Source of the DNA: Cocleimonas sp.
Lineage (GTDB): Bacteria > Pseudomonadota > Gammaproteobacteria > Thiotrichales > Thiotrichaceae
Length of the DNA: 5,301 bases
Direction of reading: 5' to 3'
Assembly: GCA_023145485.1 (NCBI GenBank)
Contig: JAGLDT010000093.1
Span: forward strand, 1 to 5,301
Shown: piece by piece, positions 1-5,254 of the stretch
How positions within the stretch are numbered: the first letter of the stretch is position 1
How the letters are laid out: the number at the start of each line of letters is the position of its first letter
Notes under the pieces: generated by a model
What the model saw: only the letters and a program-made list of their open reading frames with translations
Databases searched by the model: none
Told to the model about the DNA's origin: nothing
Translations under genes and position numbers: made by a program

Positions 1-229
1 TTTAGGATAGTAGACCACTATCAGGAAGTTGCAACCCTTTTGAATATTCTGTTTTTTTCGCAACCATACACTGTCTAAGGAAGTTTAGTAAAGTAAATAT
101 CCATAATCAAAGGTGATTCCTAAGCCATTGCTACATCTAACGACATACTGATGCTTTAATAAACAACAAAAAAAGAGCAATCTTAGAAACTTTATTACCT
201 AAATTAAAGTACTAAAAATTTAAGATATT
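1..229. other. Non-coding left margin downstream of the lipoprotein gene
   Basis: No convincing gene was seen on either strand. The stretch is AT-rich and lies 3' of the lipoprotein gene. Small features include a perfect inverted repeat ATAGT-N5-ACTAT at 7-21, a dyad AATCA-N4-TGATT at 105-118, and an AT-only inverted repeat TAAATT/AATTTA (200-205 with 217-222) just after the lipoprotein stop. None is a convincing intrinsic terminator: the last stem has no GC pairs and is not followed directly by a U-run. A T7 run on the minus strand (plus-strand A7 near 170-176) has no strong hairpin in front of it. How transcription of the minus-strand genes ends is therefore not visible. Confidence 0.6.
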
Positions 230-2827
230 TTATTGATTGCAACCAATCCACCAGCAACCTGCCATATCTTCTTGGAAGCGCATTGCAGCATCATATTTAG
301 GGGTTTCTAATCGATCTTGATTCATATATTCTTTAATGCCAAAGAACCCAAAGCGGTTAAAACTTTGCGGTGAGGTGAAGAGCATAAACTGCTTGCCACC
401 GCGTTGTTTCCATTCATTTAGCAAGGTGGTGTACAAATCTCCCATGCGAGCATCTTGGTTGGCAGTTGCAAAGAGATCTTGTAGAGAGTTTAGCCTGTCT
501 TGCGGGACGGTGGTATCACCATAGTTTACGGTTAAATGTTGTCCGCCTTCATACGTATAGAGGTCAAGTCCGAAATTATTGGCAATAGCAACTTGGTTTG
601 AGATGAGTTGCGTAATGGCACTAATGGAATTAGTATCACCCTGATTAGCAGCACCTGTTGCCCTTGGTCGGTAAAGACTATTGATAACGGTAAATATATC
701 TTGCAATGAGGTTGCTTCGGTAAAGGTTTTTTCTACAATGTCAGTATCACTACAGGCAACAATTGGGGTCTCATTATCACCTGCTTTAGTGCGACTCCAG
801 CAACCGTGAAAGTAGGGTGCAACCGCTAGCACATCGGTATGATCGGCAGCATTATTATAATCAAGAATTTCACGACTATAGGCGTGTGATTTATGATTTG
901 AGCCAATAATGCGTACTAATCTACTTAGATTACCAAAGACATTTTCAAAGCGTTTGAATATTTCAACTGAGCGCTTGGAGTAAAAGCGTACACGGGCGGA
1001 GTGATCTTCATTTCGAAATCGTATCGGAGGTCTATGTAAACCTAGTTTTTTTCCCATCACAACCGCATATTGCGCGCCCCAGAATCCGCCATTCCAAACC
1101 TCATTGCTATACTCAATATGGGCTTGCAGTGATGTATCTAAATGTGTTTCAAGATAGCTTGCATATTGATCAATATAGTCATCATTAGCATTAAAGGGCA
1201 GGGTAAACCAAGGGTGTGAGTGGAGTAAATTTGCCAATGCAACGGAGACTTCAAGCGGTACACCAAAGCGTTGAGTGACAAGGGTTTTATAAGATCCACC
1301 CCAGCTGGCATCGGAGAGTTTTGCGATTTGGCTCCAGCTTCTTCCACGTGTTAAACAGTCGTTATATAAATCTTCATTGGGGCAGGGGTTAATGGTATTT
1401 GATGGGGGACGACGAGGTGTTGCCTCCATAAAATTCATCATTCGCAACATACGGAAATCTTTATGAAAAGCAAGGAAGTCTGGGTTGAAAATAATCGCTT
1501 CACGATTACTCCTTAATATTTCAACAAAATCGATATAAGGGTGATCATCGGCACATTGACTTGCTGTTTCAACACGGTTGAAAGGATTACCTTTGCAGAT
1601 ACCACCTGACATCACAATGCGGATATTACGGATTGGATCAGACACATCTGTTTTAGTGATAAAAACTTCAAGGCCATGAATCCGTTGTGCTTTTACTAAA
1701 GGTTTTATATCAAGAGTAAGATGACCTGTCTCTACTAGTTTTTTATTACTTCCCATATGAGCAAAACTAATATCACCTTTACCTTCAAATAGCACATGAT
1801 AACGTCCAGCAGGGACTGCGCCTGAGGGCATAAACTGTAGAATACGTGTCATTGCATATTTTTTAGCACCTTGAGAGGCACAATTTGTGGGTAAGTCTAA
1901 CGGCCATCCTGCACGATCATAACTAATATCCGTACAAGAGTTTTCAGCAAAAGGGCGGGCAACACGAAATAGATCAACAAAAGGTAAGGGTTGATAAATG
2001 CCATCAGCTTCTGCTTGAGGTGTTTCTAGATTAATACCTAAGGAGCGTCCTGAGGGGAGCGAATCAGGCTTAAACAGTGCTTGTTCTAGTTGATTCAATG
2101 TCAATTTAGCGTTAATCGTGGTTGCATCTGATGAATTAAGATCAGTTAGCAATAACGGTAAATGTTTGATCACAGGATGTTGAGCGGTTTTAACTAGTTC
2201 TTTTATATTGATCGGCAGATGAGTGGGGCTAATACTGCCAATATGCTTGCCTGCGATACTAAAGGCTATATTTTTTCCTGTTTGATAATCAAATAATCCA
2301 TAGGTGTCGGTTGTGCCAGAAATATCTCCAGAACGATATTCAACGCCAATAACGGGTTTATCATTTAATGTCAGAATTTTTTCTTTTTTTGATTGGATCA
2401 AGGTCAAAAACGTGGGTGATTGAATAAAATCCGCGCCCGTATCAAACAGTTGATACAGTTTAGGTAAGTCCTTTATAATCGCTCTTGGGTCAGGATCAGA
2501 GTAAATGACTTGAGTTAATGTGATGCTTGCCTGTGCTTCTAAGAGGGTAGCAGATAGCTTACCTAAGGATTCACTATCCAGTGAAAAGCGAATATCTTTT
2601 CCCTGCTCATATTTAAAAGCACCCTTATGATCTGTTATCCCTGTTGTTGTCCCAGAACGGTAGCTAATACCTGCGAGAGGTTTCGTATTAACACTTAAAA
2701 TGCCTTCTTTTGGGATCGGTTGTTTTTTATCATCGCTACTGCCACAGGCCGTTAATAGTAAGACTAACGTAATAAAAACCAGATTCAGTAGATTAATAAG
2801 TGACATCCTTAAATATTGTGTCTTCAT
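230..2827 (-). CDS. Outer-membrane lipoprotein with tandem beta repeats and a clan GH-A-like glycosidase domain
   Basis: Seen: a lipoprotein signal occupies residues 1-28, with a hydrophobic core and lipobox LTAC ending at C28. Gly at +2 gives no inner-membrane retention signal, so an outer-membrane or surface location is expected. Two related repeats follow, about 42-130 and 150-231, both carrying G-x-x-YRSG-x3-G-x-TD-x2-G-x-F-x-Y. Residues about 285-410 look like a beta-sandwich ending in PIRNIRIVMSGG. The C-terminal part, about 445-865, resembles the catalytic region of bacterial proteins often annotated as cellulose-binding or glycosidase-like. It has IEYSNEVWNG (571-580, candidate acid/base E576) and YTYEGGQHL (757-765, candidate nucleophile E760), as in retaining clan GH-A enzymes. 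Ten cysteines follow C28, which fits disulphides outside the cytoplasm. The substrate is unknown, probably a beta-linked polysaccharide (inference). The ATG overlaps the upstream HAD gene's stop (ATGA) and has no clear Shine-Dalgarno, suggesting translational coupling. The family assignment rests on remembered motifs, not a search. Confidence 0.85.
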   Translation of the reverse strand: MKTQYLRMSLINLLNLVFITLVLLLTACGSSDDKKQPIPKEGILSVNTKPLAGISYRSGTTTGITDHKGAFKYEQGKDIRFSLDSESLGKLSATLLEAQASITLTQVIYSDPDPRAIIKDLPKLYQLFDTGADFIQSPTFLTLIQSKKEKILTLNDKPVIGVEYRSGDISGTTDTYGLFDYQTGKNIAFSIAGKHIGSISPTHLPINIKELVKTAQHPVIKHLPLLLTDLNSSDATTINAKLTLNQLEQALFKPDSLPSGRSLGINLETPQAEADGIYQPLPFVDLFRVARPFAENSCTDISYDRAGWPLDLPTNCASQGAKKYAMTRILQFMPSGAVPAGRYHVLFEGKGDISFAHMGSNKKLVETGHLTLDIKPLVKAQRIHGLEVFITKTDVSDPIRNIRIVMSGGICKGNPFNRVETASQCADDHPYIDFVEILRSNREAIIFNPDFLAFHKDFRMLRMMNFMEATPRRPPSNTINPCPNEDLYNDCLTRGRSWSQIAKLSDASWGGSYKTLVTQRFGVPLEVSVALANLLHSHPWFTLPFNANDDYIDQYASYLETHLDTSLQAHIEYSNEVWNGGFWGAQYAVVMGKKLGLHRPPIRFRNEDHSARVRFYSKRSVEIFKRFENVFGNLSRLVRIIGSNHKSHAYSREILDYNNAADHTDVLAVAPYFHGCWSRTKAGDNETPIVACSDTDIVEKTFTEATSLQDIFTVINSLYRPRATGAANQGDTNSISAITQLISNQVAIANNFGLDLYTYEGGQHLTVNYGDTTVPQDRLNSLQDLFATANQDARMGDLYTTLLNEWKQRGGKQFMLFTSPQSFNRFGFFGIKEYMNQDRLETPKYDAAMRFQEDMAGCWWIGCNQ

Positions 2828-3384
2828 TCAATACCATTTTGTATAAGTAGTGGGCATGTCTCTCGACAAATACCAGGATAGAAATCATCAATCCATAAAT
2901 GGACCTCAATTCCTAGGTCTTTCATATACAAATATTTATCACAGCCGTCTGTCAGATAAATTGCAATATTAGTTTGTTCTAAAAGGGAGCGAATTTCGAT
3001 GATATTCTCTTGATCTGGAGAGCGTAAGGTGCAAATAAAGGGAATATACCCTGCCTGTTGGAATTGCTTGATAAGATCAAGAAAGAAGACTTGATCAGCA
3101 CTAACGGTATTATCCCAATCAATTGCAATGTACTTGGACTTTGATTTATCTAATAAAATATAAATATCAATAAGGAATTCATTATAAAATTCGACTAAAT
3201 AGTTACCCCTTGCCTCTAGAGCTGTTTCAATTAATTGGTAAGACGCTACTTTTTGATTATAGCCATTATAATAAAACGTTAATTTTTCTTCAGCTATGTG
3301 CATTTTTTTGCCGTTGATCTCAACTTTCCTAGCAGGTACTAATACTCCAACATCAAACCAATGATCTTGGAATACTTTTTTCAA
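2824..3384 (-). CDS. HAD-like phosphatase domain protein, start uncertain
   Basis: Seen: the C-terminal half has the haloacid dehalogenase signature in order. Motif I is D89-W-D91-N-T93 after a hydrophobic strand (YIAI). Motif II is T119 in FICTLRS. A possible motif III lysine is K150 or K155. Motif IV is D166-D167 in LWIDDFYPG. In this superfamily the first Asp is the phospho-accepting nucleophile and the second the acid/base, so phosphatase or phosphotransferase activity on a small cytosolic substrate is likely; the substrate cannot be named. No large cap domain is seen. Residues 1-85 are not recognised. There is no signal peptide. The frame given starts at TTG without a Shine-Dalgarno. Two ATG codons lie just upstream (3407-3412) in a different frame and would join this one by a +1 shift in an A6 run, so the true N-terminus may be longer. 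Met28 is another candidate. The stop overlaps the lipoprotein start by 4 bp (ATGA), so the two are probably cotranscribed. Confidence 0.75.
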   Translation of the reverse strand: MKKVFQDHWFDVGVLVPARKVEINGKKMHIAEEKLTFYYNGYNQKVASYQLIETALEARGNYLVEFYNEFLIDIYILLDKSKSKYIAIDWDNTVSADQVFFLDLIKQFQQAGYIPFICTLRSPDQENIIEIRSLLEQTNIAIYLTDGCDKYLYMKDLGIEVHLWIDDFYPGICRETCPLLIQNGIE

Positions 3385-3386
3385 GT

Positions 3387-3405
3387 GTATCAGTTTTGTT
3401 GATAC
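3387..3405. repeat. Inverted repeat at the start of the HAD gene
   Basis: The arms GTATCA (3387-3392) and TGATAC (3400-3405) match perfectly around a 7-nt centre. It lies immediately upstream of the TTG start at 3384, where a ribosome binding site would sit, or inside the first codons if the upstream ATG at 3407-3412 is used. No U-run follows on either strand, so it is not an intrinsic terminator. It could be an operator or a leader hairpin limiting initiation. A 6-bp stem is short, and no function is shown. Confidence 0.4.
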
Positions 3406-3444
3406 TCATCATGCTGGTTGATTATGATTTTTATGACAAAGTAC

Positions 3445-3465
3445 TTTTTTTTGGGTGGGTGGGGG
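3445..3465. other. T8 plus G-rich tract between cytochrome and HAD genes
   Basis: The plus strand has eight T (3445-3452) followed by GGGTGGGTGGGGG (3453-3465). The minus-strand transcript therefore reads C-rich then A8, right after the cytochrome stop codon. Three G-runs are present, enough for a two-layer but not a classical three-layer intramolecular G-quadruplex. There is no hairpin plus U-run, so it does not look like an intrinsic terminator. The strong strand asymmetry makes it stand out in an AT-rich spacer, and homopolymer length may vary. Confidence 0.5.
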
Positions 3466-3466
3466 C

Positions 3467-4339
3467 TTAATCACTAACCTTAAACATTGCATGACAGGCG
3501 ACACAGTTTTTCATTAAAGTACCTGTAAGTTCAAGTAAACTTTCCGCATCATCATCGGCGCGAATAGCAATTTCTTCAAACATCATATGAGTTGGCCCAC
3601 CGAGTTTTTTAAATGACAGTGGTGTTTTATCCTTGATGGATTGTGGCGTTTCTCTTGCCATTCTATTGCCTGAATAGCGGGCTGCCTTCATGATTTTCTC
3701 TGCGTTTTCACTTCCAATACCGATAATAATAGCTTGTAGACTACTGAGCATCTGACGCATTTCAGCTAAAAACTCCACTTTTTCACTGGTTGTAAATCCA
3801 AGGTTAATGCGTTGATCAACTTTATCTTTTTCAGGAGTTATCGTATGGCTTTTCTTTTCCTTTAACGCCATATCATGGGATTTATTTTCTTTGGGTGCGG
3901 CACCTTGGGTTTTATAGCCGGCATGACAAGCAACGCAAGTGGCGGTGACTTCTTGAAGTGCTTTATACGCTGGCAAAGCATCCCCTTCTTCAGCGACTAA
4001 AGCAAAACGACTGGCCGCTTTGTGCATATTAGTACCAATTGCCGACATTTCTTTAGGCATGACCTTGCCCATATGACTTGCGCCATGGGTTGATAATGAA
4101 CTCATTCCTAAGCGATTTTCGGCAATATTAGCAGCTTTATCTAGGTCATCTTTTCCCATATTGAAAAGAATTTCATTAATTGCCATAAGATGATCACGCA
4201 TATTAGCTAACTGATGCTGTTGCATCATTTTAGGCATTGCGACGAACTGCCGTTTATCTTCATTAGCATAAACGCTAGAACAAACGCCTACTACTAGGGT
4301 GAACAGTAATGTTATCGACATTGGATTTTTTATGATCAC
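3467..4339 (-). CDS. Exported dihaem cytochrome with two cytochrome c'-like domains
   Basis: Seen: residues 1-25 form a Sec signal peptide with likely signal peptidase I cleavage after VYA, leaving a periplasmic protein of about 265 residues. Domain 1 (about 32-145) ends in C135-V-A-C138-H139. Domain 2 (about 181-290) ends in C279-V-A-C282-H283, seven residues before the C-terminus. A CxxCH near the end of an all-helical domain of about 110 residues is the layout of class II cytochromes (cytochrome c' and c-556/c-554 types), so this appears to be a two-domain version. A lysine-rich, probably flexible linker (about 150-173) joins them. Single-domain cytochromes c' bind NO and CO at a five-coordinate haem and help against nitrosative stress, while others carry electrons; which applies here cannot be told. 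The GTG start is chosen because AGAGAGG lies 9 nt upstream; the next Met (M7) is too far from it. Haem attachment needs a c-type maturation system, not in this window. Fnr-type operators precede the gene. Confidence 0.88.
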   Translation of the reverse strand: MIIKNPMSITLLFTLVVGVCSSVYANEDKRQFVAMPKMMQQHQLANMRDHLMAINEILFNMGKDDLDKAANIAENRLGMSSLSTHGASHMGKVMPKEMSAIGTNMHKAASRFALVAEEGDALPAYKALQEVTATCVACHAGYKTQGAAPKENKSHDMALKEKKSHTITPEKDKVDQRINLGFTTSEKVEFLAEMRQMLSSLQAIIIGIGSENAEKIMKAARYSGNRMARETPQSIKDKTPLSFKKLGGPTHMMFEEIAIRADDDAESLLELTGTLMKNCVACHAMFKVSD

Positions 4340-4348
4340 AGGGTATTA

Positions 4349-4355
4349 CCTCTCT
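4349..4355 (-). promoter_or_regulatory. Ribosome binding site supporting the GTG start of the cytochrome
   Basis: On the minus strand AGAGAGG is followed by 9 nt and then GTG. It is the clearest Shine-Dalgarno among the four minus-strand genes and decides for GTG at 4339 over the ATG six codons later. Confidence 0.7.
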
Positions 4356-4376
4356 ATTTATTTGCGGGTAATATGG

Positions 4377-4382
4377 ATCATA
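4377..4382 (-). promoter_or_regulatory. Possible -10 element for the cytochrome gene
   Basis: TATGAT on the minus strand matches TATAAT in 5 of 6 positions. It predicts a transcript start near 4370 and a leader of about 31 nt that keeps the whole ribosome binding site. The palindrome centred at 4412.5 would then sit near -42, the class II activator position of CRP/FNR promoters, and no good -35 is seen, as is usual for such promoters. A competing reading uses TTGATC (4393-4398), a 17-nt spacer and CATATT (4370-4375), each 4/6. Neither is tested. Confidence 0.4.
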
Positions 4383-4384
4383 TA

Positions 4385-4398
4385 TTGATATTGATCAA
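4385..4398. promoter_or_regulatory. Perfect FNR-consensus dyad
   Basis: TTGAT-ATTG-ATCAA matches the FNR consensus TTGAT-N4-ATCAA at all ten specified positions. It lies 46 bp upstream of the cytochrome GTG and 34 bp downstream of the Crp/Fnr gene's stop. It may be bound by a genomic FNR/Anr-type protein or by the adjacent regulator (inference). With the -10 at 4377-4382 it would be centred near -21, a repressing position. With another promoter it could act differently. Confidence 0.65.
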
Positions 4399-4404
4399 TG
4401 ACGG

Positions 4405-4420
4405 TATGATTTAAATCATA
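4405..4420. promoter_or_regulatory. Second Fnr-like palindrome, 21 bp from the first
   Basis: TATGATTTAAATCATA is a perfect 16-bp palindrome. Its core ATGAT-N4-ATCAT keeps the TGA/TCA half-site contacts of CRP/FNR proteins and departs from the FNR consensus only at the outermost base of each half. The two dyad centres (4391.5 and 4412.5) are exactly 21 bp apart, two helical turns, so two dimers could bind the same face of the DNA. With the proposed -10 it sits near -42, an activating position. Confidence 0.55.
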
Positions 4421-4437
4421 TAATGATAATTATTATA
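4419..4437. promoter_or_regulatory. Fur-box-like 19-mer
   Basis: TATAATGATAATTATTATA matches the classical Fur consensus GATAATGATAATCATTATC at 16 of 19 positions, differing at positions 1, 13 and 19. It overlaps the stop codon of the Crp/Fnr gene and adjoins the Fnr-like palindrome. Iron control of a haem protein would make sense, but the local AT-richness raises the chance of a coincidental match, and the site lies upstream of the likely core promoter. Confidence 0.35.
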
Positions 4438-5017
4438 GCAATTTGATTCGATCAATATTTCGATGAATATGCCCAGAATTCTCCAAGCTTTTTAGTGTTC
4501 TATAGAAGGTTTCATGGGCTAATCCAATTTTATGGGCAATATCTTTTAATGGCAGGTCGGGTTTGAACTCTTTATTTTCATTAACATTCATTTTAATAAA
4601 GATGAGTACTCTTTCTTTGGCCGAACGGATATTTTTAATTTCATTAAGCGTCCGTAAACCTCTAATTTGACATGAAAATATAGTCAATAGCTCAATCATA
4701 AGCTTAGGGTTTTCTTCTAAAAAGAGGATGAGAGCCTGTTTATTGATCAAAAAAATTTCACTAGCAGAATCTACAATAGCAGAGCAGTGGTATTGATTTG
4801 AGAATAAAGAAGCTTCAGCAATGGACTCCCCCTGTTGTCCAATATGTAAAACAATGAGAGAGCCATCACTGCTATTTCTTATCAATTTTATTTTACCCGT
4901 TTGGATAAAATAAATTTGAGTAACGTTGTCACCTTGGTTGAAGAGCCTATCTCCCTTCTTGAGCGATAGACGTTGAGGTTTTAATACAGGATATTCTACA
5001 AATAATTTTTTTATCAT
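4433..5017 (-). CDS. Crp/Fnr-family transcriptional regulator
   Basis: Seen: an N-terminal cyclic-nucleotide-binding fold (about 15-100) with KKGDRLFNQGD, a conserved Gly turn and GESIAEASLF. A dimerisation helix (about 103-130) follows, then a winged helix-turn-helix (about 153-194) with LKDIAHKIGLAHETFYRTLK. E169 and R173 align with the two residues that read TGA in CRP and FNR. The FNR serine between them is Tyr here (Y172), so half-site preference may differ. There is no N-terminal cysteine cluster (only C78 and C116), so no FNR-type 4Fe-4S sensor. The cAMP-contacting Arg of CRP is replaced, with C78 in YHCSA near that place, so cAMP is unlikely to be the ligand. The signal is unknown. 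At 194 residues it is short for the family but has both domains. The ATG at 5017 lacks a good Shine-Dalgarno; an in-frame stop lies about 60 nt upstream with no better start between. The gene is on the same strand as, and 93 bp from, the cytochrome. Confidence 0.88.
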   Translation of the reverse strand: MIKKLFVEYPVLKPQRLSLKKGDRLFNQGDNVTQIYFIQTGKIKLIRNSSDGSLIVLHIGQQGESIAEASLFSNQYHCSAIVDSASEIFLINKQALILFLEENPKLMIELLTIFSCQIRGLRTLNEIKNIRSAKERVLIFIKMNVNENKEFKPDLPLKDIAHKIGLAHETFYRTLKSLENSGHIHRNIDRIKLL

Positions 5018-5083
5018 ATTAATACGGGAGATTAACCTGAGTTCGAAATACGGGATAGTGCTAAGGAATGTGCTATTTTATTG

Positions 5084-5111
5084 GGGGGTTGTTCTTTCAA
5101 CAGCAATCCCC
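5084..5111. repeat. Stem-loop upstream of the regulator
   Basis: On the plus strand GGGGGTTG (5084-5091) pairs with CAATCCCC (5104-5111), eight pairs including one G-T wobble, around a 12-nt loop. It has most of the G/C in this AT-rich region. No U-run follows on either strand, so it is not an intrinsic terminator. It would fall in the 5' leader of the regulator mRNA if the promoter at 5132-5159 is used. Confidence 0.35.
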
Positions 5112-5131
5112 GCTCACGGTGTAAGCTGTTG

Positions 5132-5159
5132 ATTTTAAAAGGAGTTAATTATTGATCAA
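5132..5159 (-). promoter_or_regulatory. Candidate promoter of the Crp/Fnr-family gene
   Basis: On the minus strand TTGATC (5154-5159, 4/6 to the -35 consensus), a 16-nt spacer and TAAAAT (5132-5137, 5/6 to the -10 consensus) would start transcription near 5125 and give a leader of about 108 nt. The -35 lies in the palindrome TTGATCAA, which contains a TTGAT half-site, so autoregulation is conceivable. AT-rich DNA gives such matches easily. Confidence 0.3.
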
Positions 5160-5254
5160 CTGTGCTGTAAGTTATTGTTTTATAAGTAATATTGTAACTA
5201 CTCAGCCTAAAAATAAATCTGCAATTTATTCCAGAATCATGTAAATAGACCACT

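Larger units (their letters stand above)
5018..5254. other. Intergenic region upstream of the regulator
   Basis: No recognisable gene fills this stretch. It lies between the minus-strand regulator and a plus-strand frame starting at 5255, so it may hold divergent promoters. Seen inside: a 9-bp direct repeat AATACGGGA (5021-5029 and 5047-5055), a stem-loop (5084-5111), a candidate minus-strand promoter (5132-5159), and a doubtful plus-strand ORF of 30 codons from TTG (5152-5244) behind AAAAGGAG. Confidence 0.5.

Noticed and set aside
200..222. AT-only inverted repeat after the lipoprotein stop as an intrinsic terminator
   Set aside because: The stem has no GC pairs and no U-run follows directly on the minus strand.
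336..524. Plus-strand ORF of 62 codons
   Set aside because: It lies wholly inside the lipoprotein gene on the other strand; no recognisable protein or ribosome binding site, so it is a shadow frame.
1138..1347. Minus-strand ORF of 69 codons
   Set aside because: It is in another frame within the glycosidase-like domain of the lipoprotein gene, with no independent support.
4280..4339. C20 of the cytochrome precursor as a lipobox cysteine
   Set aside because: The preceding residues are VGV; Val at -1 does not fit a lipobox, while VYA|N fits signal peptidase I.
5021..5055. 9-bp direct repeat AATACGGGA, 26 bp apart, upstream of the regulator start
   Set aside because: Short repeats of this length arise readily by chance; no dyad or known operator pattern goes with it.
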